This document shows positions 17,244 to 26,239 of a DNA stretch of 64,000 nt, piece after piece. Source of the stretch: Actinomycetospora succinea (GTDB lineage Bacteria > Actinomycetota > Actinomycetes > Mycobacteriales > Pseudonocardiaceae); NCBI RefSeq assembly GCF_004363095.1, contig NZ_SNYO01000001.1, positions 124,001 to 188,000 on the forward strand, written 5' to 3'. The position numbers were made by a program, and so were the translations under genes. Below the pieces are notes generated by a model. That model was not told where the DNA came from, ran no database searches, and saw only the letters and a list, made by a program, of their open reading frames with translations. How positions within the stretch are numbered: the first letter of the stretch is position 1; the number at the start of each line of letters is the position of its first letter.

Positions 17244-18623
17244 TCAGTCCACGGCCTCGAGCGTGAGCCCGGTGCTGCGCGGGCCGAGGATGCCGACGTC
17301 GAGGCAGAGCAGCAGGATCATGAACGCCGCGCCGCCGAACACGGCGACCGGGCCCGCCGTGGCCAGCAGGGGCACGGCGACGAACGGCATGACCACCGAC
17401 GTCGCCCGCGAGAGCGAGTAGGCCACGCCGCTCGCCGTCGAGCGGATCGAGGTCGGGAAGATCTCCGCCTGGTAGATGTGGAACGCGTTCGAGAAGATGT
17501 TGCTCGCCGAGGTCAGCAGGAAGCCGGCCAGCACGATCAGCCACACCGCCGACGCCGCGGCGAAGACGATGCCGAGCACGGCGATGGCGATCGCCGAGCC
17601 GACGATCAGCCACTTGCGCTCGAAGCGCTCCACCAGCGGCACCGAGATCAGCGAGCCGATCGGGTAGCCGAAGAAGGTCAGCGCGGCGTAGCCCAGCGAC
17701 TCGGTGACCTCGAAGCCCTTGCTGACCAGCACGAGCGGGGCGAGCGTGCCGAAGCCGTAGTAGGCGATGGTCTGGAGCACCTGGAAGATCAGCAGCATGA
17801 TCATCCGCTGGCGGTAGGTGCCGGTCAGCGCCGTGCGCAGGACGTCGACGGTCGAGCGCTTCTCGGGCTCGGCCGGTCCGGCGCGCGGGACCTCCTCGGG
17901 GGAGACCGGCCGCCCGACCTTCGCGGCGATCGTCCGGGCGACCTCCACCGCCTCGTCGTCGCGTCCCTGCGACTCCAGCCAGCGCGGCGACTCCGGGAGC
18001 ACCCGGCGCAGAACCAGCACGAACACCGCGCCGAGCCCGCCGGCGATGAGCAGCCAGCGCCACCCGTCGATCCCGAGGATCTGCGCCGAGGCGACGAGCT
18101 TGCCGCCGAGCAGCGCGGCCACCGGGACGCCGAGGAAGCCGACCGTGTACGCCCACGCCGTGTACCGCCCGCGGGCGTGGGCGGGCAGGAACTCGGCGAG
18201 GTAGGTGTCGACGAGCACCAGCTCCGCGCCCAGCCCGATCCCGGCGAGGAAGCGCAGGACGAGGAACCACCCGATGTCGGGCGAGAACGCCGCGGCCAGC
18301 GAGAACAGCGAGTACGTCAGCAGGTTGAGCAGGAACACCCGCCGGCGCCCGATGCGGTCGGCGAGCACCGACAGCACGTTCGCGCCGACGAACATCCCGA
18401 GGAACCCGCTGGCGACGACCGCGGCCTTGCCCGCGGACCCCAGCGAGAACTCCTTGGCGAGGATCGGGGCCAGCACCCCGCCGAGGAACACCTCGTACAG
18501 ATCGAAGAACGAGCCGATCCCGACCAGCACGACCAGGCGGCGGTGCCACCCCGCGAGGGGCAGCCGCTCGAGGATCGCGCCGGCCGGGCTCGTCGGCTCC
18601 GTTGCCCCTGTCGAGACCGCCAT
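17244..18623 (-). CDS. Second MFS transporter of the NiaP/sugar-porter type
   Basis: This 459-residue twelve-helix permease is a paralogue of the one at 13726. It has FFDLYEVFLGG in TM1, SVLADRIGRRRV after TM2, RFLAGIGLGAEL in TM4 and PESPRWLES before the central loop. The Asp-Glu pair in TM1 and the Glu in TM4 resemble NiaP nicotinate carriers. It lies directly upstream of marR and in the same direction, so it may take up nicotinate or export a pathway intermediate. Its start region contains an inverted repeat (18672-18692) that differs from the nic operator, suggesting separate control. Confidence 0.78.
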   Translation of the reverse strand: MAVSTGATEPTSPAGAILERLPLAGWHRRLVVLVGIGSFFDLYEVFLGGVLAPILAKEFSLGSAGKAAVVASGFLGMFVGANVLSVLADRIGRRRVFLLNLLTYSLFSLAAAFSPDIGWFLVLRFLAGIGLGAELVLVDTYLAEFLPAHARGRYTAWAYTVGFLGVPVAALLGGKLVASAQILGIDGWRWLLIAGGLGAVFVLVLRRVLPESPRWLESQGRDDEAVEVARTIAAKVGRPVSPEEVPRAGPAEPEKRSTVDVLRTALTGTYRQRMIMLLIFQVLQTIAYYGFGTLAPLVLVSKGFEVTESLGYAALTFFGYPIGSLISVPLVERFERKWLIVGSAIAIAVLGIVFAAASAVWLIVLAGFLLTSASNIFSNAFHIYQAEIFPTSIRSTASGVAYSLSRATSVVMPFVAVPLLATAGPVAVFGGAAFMILLLCLDVGILGPRSTGLTLEAVD

Positions 18624-18671
18624 CGAGCGATGGTCGGGCTCACGGGGACCTCACGCCGGGCGAGAATCCGG

Positions 18672-18692
18672 ATTGTCCGGCTATCAGACAAA
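18672..18692. promoter_or_regulatory. Inverted repeat TTGTC-N9-GACAA
   Basis: TTGTC at 18673-18677 and GACAA at 18687-18691 are separated by nine bases, about 50 bp before the MFS start at 18623. The spacing suits a dimeric winged-helix regulator such as a GntR/FCD type. The repeat overlaps the TGA stop of the upstream TIGR03086 gene. Confidence 0.4.
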
Positions 18693-19274
18693 TGCTCCTC
18701 GGGGATCGCGGCCCAGCCAGCCCACCAGGCGCGCGTAGGGCGGCGCGTCGGCGGCGACCTCGACCGGCGGACCGAAAGGGATCGGCCCGCCCCGGGGCTC
18801 GGCCGGCAGCACGCGGCGGGCGTTGTCCTCGACGCCCAGGGCGAGCTCGTCGTCGAGACCCTCGAGGCGGCCGGTGGCCGCGCCGAGGTCCCAGGCGTGC
18901 ACGGTGAGCTCCTGGACGTAGCCGAAGCCGACGAACCGGCCCGGCATGGTGCCCCAGGGCACGGTGAGCACGCGGTCGAGGACCGCCTCGTCCTGGATCC
19001 ATACCCGGTCGATGTCCGCGCGGGCCGCGGCGAGCTCGGCGACGTGGGTGCCCGGCGCGACCTCCGGGTCGGACGGGACGTCCGCGAAGTGGCCACCGGC
19101 GCCGACGTGCGCGATGCGGCGGTGCACGCCGACGAGGTGGTCGAGCAACGTGCGGACGTCCCAGCCGTCGCAGGGCGTCGGGCGCTCGACGGCGTCGGGC
19201 GGGGTGGTCGCGACGAGCTCGGCGACCTGGTCGAGCGCGCGGGTGAGCAGGGGGCGGGGGTCGGGCGCGGTCAT
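18684..19274 (-). CDS. TIGR03086-family DinB/MDMPI-like metal-binding protein
   Basis: The 196-residue protein belongs to the mycothiol-dependent DinB-like superfamily. PTPCDGWDVRTLLDHLVGVHRRI gives the first metal-binding His region (about residues 35-57), and GFGYVQELTVHAWDLGAATGR the second (about 120-140). These proteins carry out thiol (mycothiol)-dependent isomerisation or transfer, mostly on unknown substrates. It lies 26 bp after the AlkA-like gene on the same strand, so co-transcription with a DNA-repair gene is likely. Confidence 0.8.
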   Translation of the reverse strand: MTAPDPRPLLTRALDQVAELVATTPPDAVERPTPCDGWDVRTLLDHLVGVHRRIAHVGAGGHFADVPSDPEVAPGTHVAELAAARADIDRVWIQDEAVLDRVLTVPWGTMPGRFVGFGYVQELTVHAWDLGAATGRLEGLDDELALGVEDNARRVLPAEPRGGPIPFGPPVEVAADAPPYARLVGWLGRDPRGAFV

Positions 19275-19300
19275 GGTGTGTCTCCTTCTCGGGGTGGGTG

Positions 19301-20179
19301 TCAGCCGGCGACGCGCAGCAGCAGCGCGACCCAGGTGCGGTAGGGGCGGAGCCCGTCGACGAGGTCGTCGAGCGGGTCGTCGGGGTGGCGGCCGTGGCGG
19401 CGGGCGAGCGCGGCGCGGCAGCGGGGCTCGCCGTCGGGCCACTCGTCGACCACGCCGCAGGAGCGCAGCCAGATCAGCGAGGCGTAGAACGCGCCGATCC
19501 CGCGGAGGCGCTGCAGCGCGGCGCGGGCGCCGTCGGATCCGAGCGCGCGCAGGCGCTCGACCTCGAGCTCCCCGGCCAGTGCGGCCTCGGCGACGCCGTG
19601 CAGGCGGCGCACCTTCTCCGCGCCGAGCCCGGGGAGCTCGCCCAGTTCGCGCAGGGCCTCGGGGCGCGGGAACGCCGCGACCTCGGCGCCCGCGACGGTC
19701 AGCGTCTCGCCGTGGGCGACCGCGAGGCGGCGGAAGAGCAGCCCGGCCTGGCGCTCGCTGATCCGCGCCGAGACGACACCCCAGGCGGCGGCCTCGTAGG
19801 GCGTGCCGAAGAGCGTCGGGCGCAGGCCGGGGTGCTCGGCCATCAGGCGGCCGATCACCGGGTCGCGGCGGCCCACGTCGGGGTAGTCCCGGGCGTCGTG
19901 GTCGAGCGAGAGCACGCGGGCGACCTGGGCGAGGGCCAAGTCCTCGGCGCCCTCGGCCCCGGCGATCTCGACCTCCACCGGCCCGTCGGGCTCGGCCTGG
20001 CGCAGCGCGAAGGCCGCAGGGCGCTGGTCGCCGTCGAGCGGGGCGGTGAGGCGCAGGGGCTCGTCGGGAGACGGCGTGTGCCGGGTGATCGGGCCCCAGC
20101 GGCCGACGAACGCCCGGGTGCGCTCGAGGTCGAACGGACCGAGGGGCTCGAGGACGCGGGTGGTGGGTGGGGCGGTCAT
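19301..20179 (-). CDS. DNA-3-methyladenine glycosylase II (AlkA-like)
   Basis: The 292-residue protein has an AlkA-type N-terminal region and the helix-hairpin-helix HhH-GPD core (about 140-260). LPGLGAEKVRRLHGVAEAAL is the hairpin and LRGIGAFYASLIWLRSCGVVDEWP carries the expected catalytic Asp position. This family removes alkylated purines from DNA. ATG 20179 is preferred to the upstream in-frame ATG because the extra residues would run through the palindrome at 20201-20221. The gene is divergent from a WYL regulator and likely shares its operator. Confidence 0.85.
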   Translation of the reverse strand: MTAPPTTRVLEPLGPFDLERTRAFVGRWGPITRHTPSPDEPLRLTAPLDGDQRPAAFALRQAEPDGPVEVEIAGAEGAEDLALAQVARVLSLDHDARDYPDVGRRDPVIGRLMAEHPGLRPTLFGTPYEAAAWGVVSARISERQAGLLFRRLAVAHGETLTVAGAEVAAFPRPEALRELGELPGLGAEKVRRLHGVAEAALAGELEVERLRALGSDGARAALQRLRGIGAFYASLIWLRSCGVVDEWPDGEPRCRAALARRHGRHPDDPLDDLVDGLRPYRTWVALLLRVAG

Positions 20180-20200
20180 GAGCAGAGGATGCGACCCCAT

Positions 20201-20221
20201 ACACGACACCTGCTGTCGTGT
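20201..20221. promoter_or_regulatory. 21-bp palindrome between alkA-like and WYL regulator genes
   Basis: ACACGACA-CCTGC-TGTCGTGT has perfect 8-bp arms around a 5-base centre. It lies in the 62-bp divergent gap, 21 bp from either start codon, so it is well placed as a shared operator for both genes. Confidence 0.65.
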
Positions 20222-20241
20222 TTCTGAGGCATTCTCGACGG

Positions 20242-21225
20242 GTGCGCTCGGACCGCCTGCTCGCGACGCTGCTGCTCCTGCAGACCCACGGCCGCCTGAG
20301 CGCGCCCGAGATCGCCCGGCGCCTCGAGGTGTCCACGCGCACCGTGCAGCGCGACGTCGAGGCGCTGTCGTCGGCCGGGGTGCCGGTGTACTGCGAGCGC
20401 GGGCGGCGCGGCGGCGTCGCGCTCCTCGAGGGCTACCGCACCGACGTCACGGGCATGACCGACGACGAGCTGCGCGCGCTCGTGGCGCTGGGGGCGTCCG
20501 CGGACGGCGGCGCGCTGGGGACGGCGCTGGCGTCGGCGTCGCGCAAGCTGCTCGCGGCCATCCCCGACGCCCGGCGCGAGGGCGTCGACCGGGCGCGCCG
20601 GCGCCTGCTCGTCGAGCACCAGGGCTGGCGGCGCGCGCCCGAGGACCTGCCCGCCCTGCCCGCCCTCGACGCCGCGCTGGTCGCCGACGAGCGGGTCCGA
20701 ATCCACTACGCCACCGGCGACGCCGTCGAGGCCACGTGGCGCACCGTCGACCCGTACGGCCTGGTCAGCAAGGCCGGCACCTGGTACCTCGTGGCCGCCC
20801 ACCGCGGGCAGCCGAAGATGTACCGGGTCAGCCGGGTCCGGGAGGTCGCCGCCACCGGGACGCCCGCCCGCCGCCCCGACGAGCGCGGCCTCGCCGAGGT
20901 GTGGGCCGAGCTGCGCGACCGGCTGCAGGCGCCCAGCGACGAGGTGGACGTGCGGGTGCGCGTCGACCCGGCGTGGGCGCCGACGCTGCGCCGGGTCGCG
21001 ATGGCCGTGCAGGCCGGGCCGTGGCGTACCGACGGCGTCGAGGCGGACGGCCGCGAGGTGATGAGCGCCCCGTTCCGCTCGCTCGTCGCCGCGCGGGCCG
21101 GGCTGCTGGGCTACGGCGAGGCGGTCGAGGTCGTGGAGCCCGCGGAACTGCGCGCGGAGATGGCCGACGCCGCGGCGCGCGTGGTGGCGCTCTACACGAT
21201 GCCGGGGGACGCCCCTCCCGATTAG
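20242..21225 (+). CDS. YafY-type HTH/WYL-domain transcriptional regulator
   Basis: The 327-residue protein has an N-terminal winged HTH (residues about 1-55; LSAPEIARRLEVSTRTVQRDVEAL), a linker, then a WYL domain with YGLVSKAGTWYLVAAHRGQ and KMYRVSRVREV (about 165-200) and the C-terminal WCX extension. WYL domains sense nucleic acid or nucleotide ligands and control DNA-damage, phage-defence or catabolic genes. Divergence from an alkylation-repair glycosylase suggests that gene is its target. GTG 20242 is used because the upstream in-frame ATG at 20218 overlaps the palindrome. Confidence 0.85.
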   Translation: MRSDRLLATLLLLQTHGRLSAPEIARRLEVSTRTVQRDVEALSSAGVPVYCERGRRGGVALLEGYRTDVTGMTDDELRALVALGASADGGALGTALASASRKLLAAIPDARREGVDRARRRLLVEHQGWRRAPEDLPALPALDAALVADERVRIHYATGDAVEATWRTVDPYGLVSKAGTWYLVAAHRGQPKMYRVSRVREVAATGTPARRPDERGLAEVWAELRDRLQAPSDEVDVRVRVDPAWAPTLRRVAMAVQAGPWRTDGVEADGREVMSAPFRSLVAARAGLLGYGEAVEVVEPAELRAEMADAAARVVALYTMPGDAPPD

Positions 21226-21236
21226 GGTCACGCGCC

Positions 21237-21809
21237 ATGACGAGCGTGCTGGTGACCGGTGGCGGCGAGCGACTGAGCGAGGTGGCGGAGGCCATCAAGG
21301 CCACCGGGGCGGAGACCACGGTGGTCGACTCGCTCGACCGCCTCGGCGAGGCGGTGGCGGGACAGTCGTTCGACGCGTACGTGCAGCTCCCGGTGGCCAT
21401 GACCCCGCGCAGCGGCAGCCTGGTCTCGCGGGTCGAGCAGTTCCTCTCCGAGGGCCTGCTCAGCCGCTTCCGCGCCGCCGAGACCGTGCTGCCCGCGCTG
21501 CACGACGCCTCCACGGTGGTGCTCGTCGGCGGCCAGACGAACATCGACGTCGACGCCCCGGACGACCAGCAGGCGCGCACGGCGCTCATGCGGGTGCTCG
21601 CGCACGCCCTGCGCGCCGAGCGGGCGCCCGCGCACCTGAAGGTGCGCACCGCCGGGCCCGAGTGGAGCGGCGCGGACATCGCCGCGAGCCTCGAGGGCGG
21701 CGCGCCGTCGGAGGCCCCGTCGGCGCAGACCGGCGACCGCGAGGCCATCGGCAAGGCCTACGCCGACTGGCGCGCCGAGGTGCTGGGCCTCGTGCGCGTG
21801 GAGTTCTGA
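21237..21809 (+). CDS. Conserved Rossmann-like protein of unknown function
   Basis: The 190-residue protein begins SVLVTGGGERLSEVAEAIKA, like a degraded Rossmann glycine loop, and contains VVLVGGQTNIDVDAPDDQQ near the middle and an acidic Ala/Ser-rich stretch before the C-terminus (KAYADWRAEVLGLVRVEF). The Tyr/Lys pair of short-chain dehydrogenases is not evident, so I do not assign an enzyme activity. TAGGGT (21223-21228) eight bases before the ATG suggests a leaderless transcript. It is 11 bp after the WYL gene. Confidence 0.65.
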   Translation: MTSVLVTGGGERLSEVAEAIKATGAETTVVDSLDRLGEAVAGQSFDAYVQLPVAMTPRSGSLVSRVEQFLSEGLLSRFRAAETVLPALHDASTVVLVGGQTNIDVDAPDDQQARTALMRVLAHALRAERAPAHLKVRTAGPEWSGADIAASLEGGAPSEAPSAQTGDREAIGKAYADWRAEVLGLVRVEF

Positions 21810-21852
21810 TCTCCGGGAGCGCTGTCGGGGTCGTCCCCTAGCGTCCGGTTCC

Positions 21853-22734
21853 GTGACGGACGGCAACCCGATCATCACCGACGTCTACACGTCGGACCCG
21901 GCCCTGCTCGTCCACGACGGCACCGCCTACCTCTACACCGGCCACGACGAGGCCCCGCCCGACGCGGACCGCTTCGTCATGCGCGACTGGCTGTGCTGGT
22001 CGTCGAGCGACCTGCGGTCGTGGACCCCGCACGGTCCGCTGCTGCGCGTCGACGACTTCGCGTGGGCCCGCGACGGGGCGAAGGCGTCGTGCGTGGTGGA
22101 GCGGCACGGCCGGTTCTGGTGGTACCTCGCGGTGAACCACGCGACGGTGCCCGGCGGGGCGATCGCCGTGGCGGTCGCCGACCATCCCACCGGCCCGTTC
22201 CGCGACGCCCTGGGCCGCGCGCTGATCACGAACGACGTCCCGGACGACGACGGGCGCGACCACACGATCGACCCGTGGGTGCTCGTCCACGAGGGGCAGG
22301 CGTACCTGTACTGGGGCAAGCACCGCTGCTTCACCGCTCGCCTGGACGACACGATGACCGCGCTCGCCGGCCCGGTCACCGAGATCGAGCTGCCGGGGTT
22401 CGCCGAGGGCGCGCACGTCCACGCGCGCGATGGGTGGTGCTACCTGTCCTACGGGGTCGGCCACCCGCAGCGCGTCGCGTACGCCCGCAGCCGCGGCCCC
22501 GAGGGGCCGTGGACGGTCGAGGGGATCGTCAACGAGGTGCCCGGCAACTGCGCGACCAACCGGCCGTGCATCGTGGCGTTCCACGGCGAGTGGATCTTCT
22601 TCTACCACAACGGCGTGCTGCCGGGCGGCGGGAACCACCGCCGCTCGGTGTGCGCCGACCGCCTGTCGTACGACGCGGACGGGCGGATCGAGCGGGTGCG
22701 GATGACCGGCGAGGGACTGCTCGGGTCAGGTTGA
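21853..22734 (+). CDS. Glycoside hydrolase family 43-like five-bladed propeller protein
   Basis: The 293-residue protein reads as a five-bladed beta propeller with repeated aromatic/Asp motifs. TSDPALLVHDGTAYLYTGHDE is the usual first blade with the general-base Asp, DHTIDPWVLVHEGQAYLYWGK carries the second Asp, and ELPGFAEGAHVHARDGW supplies a candidate acid Glu. The family cleaves arabinan or xylan-type side chains. No signal peptide is seen, so a cytosolic role or non-classical export must be assumed. TAGCGT at 21839-21844 lies eight bases before the GTG. The gene overlaps the convergent transpeptidase by 9 bp. Confidence 0.72.
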   Translation: MTDGNPIITDVYTSDPALLVHDGTAYLYTGHDEAPPDADRFVMRDWLCWSSSDLRSWTPHGPLLRVDDFAWARDGAKASCVVERHGRFWWYLAVNHATVPGGAIAVAVADHPTGPFRDALGRALITNDVPDDDGRDHTIDPWVLVHEGQAYLYWGKHRCFTARLDDTMTALAGPVTEIELPGFAEGAHVHARDGWCYLSYGVGHPQRVAYARSRGPEGPWTVEGIVNEVPGNCATNRPCIVAFHGEWIFFYHNGVLPGGGNHRRSVCADRLSYDADGRIERVRMTGEGLLGSG

Positions 22735-23940
22735 CGCGAGCGCCGAGCCCTGCCGGTACTCCTCCCACGGGATCGTCCAGTCGGCGATGTCGCCGTCGCG
22801 CGTCGTCAGCGGGCGCTCGGAGCCGACGATCTCCACCGGGTCGCCCATCTGCACCCAGTTGAAGAAGAACTGGCCGTTGGTGGGCGAGAGGTTCACACAG
22901 CCGTGCGAGACGTTGCTGCGCCCCTGCTGGCGGGTGGTGGCCGCGTTGACGTGCACGAACTCGCCGTTGTTGGAGATGCGCACGGCCAGCGGCAGGTCCT
23001 CGTCGTAGAAGCCCGGCGTGCCCTCGGCCGGCCCGCCCCACGTGTCGGAGCGCATGCGCTTGACCTCGTGCTTCTCGAACGCGACGTGCACGCCGTACTG
23101 CGTCGGGTACTGCGCCCGGCCGTAGGAGGCCGGCATGCTCTTGAACTCCTGGCCGTCCTGGTAGAGCACGAGCGTGTGGGCGTTGACGTCGCCGCGGGCG
23201 CGCTGGTCGCGGCCGACGGTGAACGAGAAGGAGCGGTCCTCCTCGCCGTAGACGCCCTCGCCGCTGTCGACGCCGAAGAGGCGGGCGCTCACCGACACCT
23301 GGGTGCCGGGTCGCCAGTAGTCCTTCGGGCGCCAGTTGAGCTGCTCGTCCGACATCCAGCGGAACGAGCCCTCGGTGGGCGTCGAGGTCTGCACCGACAC
23401 GCGGCGCTCCACGGCGGCGCGGTCGGTGACGGGGGAGTCGAAGTTGATCGAGATCGGCATGGCGACGCCGACGGTCTGGCCGTCGGTGGGGCGGATGCTC
23501 GCGATCTCGAGGGTCTTCTCGGGCGCGACGGTGGTGAAGGTCTGGTCGAGCGGAGCGCCGGGGCGACCCTGCTCGTCGACGCCGGCCGCCTGGACGCGGT
23601 ACTCGGTGCCGTAGGCGAGCTGGGGGCTCGTCCAGCGCGTGCCCGACGGGTCGGGCGTGCCGGCCAGCGCGGCGCCGCCGGTGGGGGTCACCGTGACGGT
23701 GGTCAGCCGGCCGCCGGCGGCGGACACGGTGAGCGGCTCGGCCGGGGCGACGTCGGTCGCGCCCGGGGCGACGGAGGCGGCGAGCGCCACCGGCGGCACG
23801 GGCGGTGGCGGCGGCGGACCGCCCACCGCGGCACACCCACCCAGCAGGGCCACCAGGGCGAGCAGCGCGATCACCGGGCCCGTCATCGCCCGATCGAGCC
23901 TGCGAGAAGTCCTCACGCGGCTGCGCTCCGTCCTCGACAC
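22726..23940 (-). CDS. Lipoprotein L,D-transpeptidase (LdtMt2-like)
   Basis: The 404-residue protein has an Arg-rich N-terminus (TSRRLDRAM), a hydrophobic signal and lipobox LLGGC (Cys36). Two Ig-like domains follow (about 60-145 and 150-245), then a YkuD catalytic domain (about 250-375) with the signature [12 protein letters not shown] holding the active Cys, and a C-terminal extension. This is the architecture of mycobacterial LdtMt2, which makes 3-3 cross-links in peptidoglycan. GTG 23940 is chosen because GAGGGGG lies six bases upstream; ATG 23886 is the alternative. It is divergent from mprA across 224 bp. Confidence 0.88.
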   Translation of the reverse strand: MSRTERSRVRTSRRLDRAMTGPVIALLALVALLGGCAAVGGPPPPPPVPPVALAASVAPGATDVAPAEPLTVSAAGGRLTTVTVTPTGGAALAGTPDPSGTRWTSPQLAYGTEYRVQAAGVDEQGRPGAPLDQTFTTVAPEKTLEIASIRPTDGQTVGVAMPISINFDSPVTDRAAVERRVSVQTSTPTEGSFRWMSDEQLNWRPKDYWRPGTQVSVSARLFGVDSGEGVYGEEDRSFSFTVGRDQRARGDVNAHTLVLYQDGQEFKSMPASYGRAQYPTQYGVHVAFEKHEVKRMRSDTWGGPAEGTPGFYDEDLPLAVRISNNGEFVHVNAATTRQQGRSNVSHGCVNLSPTNGQFFFNWVQMGDPVEIVGSERPLTTRDGDIADWTIPWEEYRQGSALAST

Positions 23941-24123
23941 ACCGTCCCCCTCGTCCCGATCCGGGACATCCCGACTGTCCATCCTCAACCATGCGAGACG
24001 CACCGGCACGGTTCGCGGTTGCGTGTCGTCGATGTCGACTTCGCAACGGACATCTCGGGCGGTTCGACGACCACGGTCCGTCCCCGGACGGTTGCGCCGG
24101 ACGGGTGACCGGACGCTCGGCGC

Positions 24124-24141
24124 GTCTCAGCACCGTCTCAG
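24124..24141 (+). promoter_or_regulatory. MprA-box-like direct repeat
   Basis: GTCTCAG occurs twice with an 11-bp period (24124-24130 and 24135-24141), 24 bp before the mprA ATG. Known mycobacterial MprA boxes are two loosely conserved 8-bp direct repeats separated by two or three bases, so this is a good candidate for autoregulation. Confidence 0.6.
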
Positions 24142-24164
24142 GACGTGCGGCCACACTGTCCGCC

Positions 24165-24869
24165 ATGCGGATCCTCGTCGCGGACGACGACCGGGCGGTG
24201 CGCGACTCGCTGCGCCGCTCGCTGGCGTTCAACGGCTACCAGGTCGAGCTCGCGGCGGACGGCCAGCAGGCGCTCGACGCCCTGGCGAACGACGCCGGCC
24301 CGCGGCCCGACGCGCTGGTCCTCGACGTGATGATGCCGCGCGTCGACGGGCTCGAGGTGTGCCGCCGGCTGCGCAACGCCGGCGACGACATCCCGGTGCT
24401 CGTCCTCACCGCGCGCGAGGCGGTGTCGGACCGCGTGGCCGGCCTCGACGCGGGCGCCGACGACTACCTCGCCAAGCCCTTCGCGCTCGAGGAGCTGCTC
24501 GCCCGCCTGCGGGCGCTGCTGCGCCGCACGACGCCCGAGGAGCAGGCGGGCTCGCCCGACCCGGAGCCGCTGCGCTTCGCCGACCTCTCGCTCGACCCCG
24601 TGACGCGCGAGGTCACCCGCGGCGAGCGCCCGATCAGCCTCACGCGCACCGAGTTCTCGCTGCTCGAGCTGTTCATGGCCAACCCGCGCCGCGTGCTCAC
24701 GCGCAGCCGCATCCTCGAGGACGTCTGGGGCTACGACTTCCCGACCACGGGCAACGCGCTCGAGGTCTACGTCGGCTACCTGCGCCGCAAGACCGAGGCG
24801 GAGGGCGAGGTCCGCCTCATCCACACCGTCCGCGGCGTGGGTTACGTGCTGCGCGAGACACCACCCTGA
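24165..24869 (+). CDS. mprA: Response regulator MprA
   Basis: This 234-residue OmpR/PhoB-type regulator has the acidic pair Asp8/Asp9, the phosphorylation site Asp54 in [12 protein letters not shown], the conserved [25 protein letters not shown] stretch, and a C-terminal winged helix ending [12 protein letters not shown]...[11 protein letters not shown]. The close match to MprA, plus mprB and pepD nearby, supports the assignment to the envelope-stress system that controls pepD and sigE in mycobacteria. Unlike there, mprB is not directly downstream. A 46-bp perfect palindrome follows the stop, so mprA is transcribed alone. Confidence 0.88.
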   Translation: MRILVADDDRAVRDSLRRSLAFNGYQVELAADGQQALDALANDAGPRPDALVLDVMMPRVDGLEVCRRLRNAGDDIPVLVLTAREAVSDRVAGLDAGADDYLAKPFALEELLARLRALLRRTTPEEQAGSPDPEPLRFADLSLDPVTREVTRGERPISLTRTEFSLLELFMANPRRVLTRSRILEDVWGYDFPTTGNALEVYVGYLRRKTEAEGEVRLIHTVRGVGYVLRETPP

Positions 24870-24873
24870 TCCC

Positions 24874-24919
24874 TATGTGAGCGAACTTTGGGGCTATAGC
24901 CCCAAAGTTCGCTCACATA
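24874..24919. terminator. 46-bp perfect palindrome, bidirectional terminator
   Basis: TATGTGAGCGAACTTTGGGG-CTA is followed directly by its exact reverse complement. It sits five bases after the mprA stop and 11 bp from the stop of the convergent luciferase-like gene. Confidence 0.75.
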
Positions 24920-24930
24920 CTCCGGTCGGA

Positions 24931-26118
24931 CTACTTCGAGGCGACCTCGGCCTCGTACTTCTTGGTCATGTGGTCGACGGCCTCGAGCTGGGTGGCCGCG
25001 TACTCGTCGCGCTTGAGCCCCGCGCGCTCCTTGGCGGCCTGGGTCGACTCGGCGTGGCTGCGCCCGCCCCACGTCGTGCCCTGGAAGTGCGGGACGACGT
25101 TCTGGGCGATGAGCTCCCACGAGCGCTTCGTGGCCTGCGGGTTCGCCCACTCGTGCCCGAGCAGCAGCATCGCGCCGAAGCCGCCGGACTGGTCGGCGAG
25201 GCGCTGGACCTGCGCCTTCGCGTCGTCCGGCGTCCCGATCGCCCCGATGCCGGCCTCGTTGATGAAGTCGATCATCTCCTTGACGTCGCCGCCCTCGACG
25301 CCCATCTGCGGGAACGCCGCGGTCTTCTGGAAGTAGCGGAACCAGTTCTCGATCCCGTACTCGACGTCGCGGTAGGCCTGCTCCTTGGTCTCGGCGATGT
25401 GCATGAGACCGACCAGGCGCCACTTCTCGCGGTCCGGCGCGGGCTGCCCGTAGTGCTGGGCGCGCTCCTCGACGACGTTCCAGTGGTGGGCGAGCGCGTC
25501 GAAGCCGTCCTGCGAGAGCGTCGCGCCGATCGAGAGCAGGCCGGCGCCGTGACGCCCGGCCATGCGCGGCCCGGTCGGCGAGGCGACGGCCGCGACGGCG
25601 ATGTCGAAGCACGGCTCGGTGTAGGGCCGCAGCTGCAGCTGGGCCTCGATGAGGTTGTGGGTCTTGGTCTGCTCGGTGACGACCTCGCCGCGCAGCAGCC
25701 GCATGATGATGTCGAGGTTGACGTCGAGCAGCTCGCGCGTGTCGGTGGGGTTCAGCCCGATCATCGCCGAGTCGCTGGGCAGAGAGCCGGGGCCGACGCC
25801 GAGCATCGTGCGCCCGCGCGTGAGGTGGTCGAGCAGCACCATGCGATCGGCCACCCACAGCGGGTTGTGGTAGCTCGCCGAGGTCACGCCGGTGCCGAGC
25901 TTGATCCGCCTGGTCCGCTCGGCGGCGGCCGCGATGAAGATCTCCGGGGAGGCGATGATCTCGCTGCCCGCCGAGTGGTGCTCCCCGATCCAGGCCTCGT
26001 CGATGCCCAGCGCGTCGAGGTGCTCGATCAGCTCGAGATCGCGCTGCAGGGCGAGGGTCGGGTTCTCACCGGCGCGGTGGAACGGGGCCAGGAACGTGCC
26101 GAAGCGCAGTCTGCTCAC
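24931..26118 (-). CDS. LLM-class flavin-dependent oxidoreductase
   Basis: This 395-residue bacterial luciferase-fold protein shows RFGTFLAPFHRAGENPTLAL at the N-terminus, IDEAWIGEHHSAG near 40, LGTGVTSASYHNPL near 75 and GRTMLGVGPGSLPSD near 105. It most resembles limonene/alkane-type monooxygenases of this superfamily, which use reduced FMN supplied by a partner reductase. The substrate is unknown. It lies between mprA and mprB on the opposite strand from mprA, interrupting the usual mprA-mprB order. GTG 26118 is preceded by a GGAGAGA-like site. Confidence 0.82.
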   Translation of the reverse strand: MSRLRFGTFLAPFHRAGENPTLALQRDLELIEHLDALGIDEAWIGEHHSAGSEIIASPEIFIAAAAERTRRIKLGTGVTSASYHNPLWVADRMVLLDHLTRGRTMLGVGPGSLPSDSAMIGLNPTDTRELLDVNLDIIMRLLRGEVVTEQTKTHNLIEAQLQLRPYTEPCFDIAVAAVASPTGPRMAGRHGAGLLSIGATLSQDGFDALAHHWNVVEERAQHYGQPAPDREKWRLVGLMHIAETKEQAYRDVEYGIENWFRYFQKTAAFPQMGVEGGDVKEMIDFINEAGIGAIGTPDDAKAQVQRLADQSGGFGAMLLLGHEWANPQATKRSWELIAQNVVPHFQGTTWGGRSHAESTQAAKERAGLKRDEYAATQLEAVDHMTKKYEAEVASK

Positions 26119-26239
26119 AGGGGGTCTCTCCTCGTCGAGTCGTCCGCACCCCGACCGTAAGCCGGGTCACAGGGACACGTACAGACCGCATGACGCTCCG
26201 TGAGCGATTTGTGGAACGTCGGTGTCTATCAGCGCGGCG

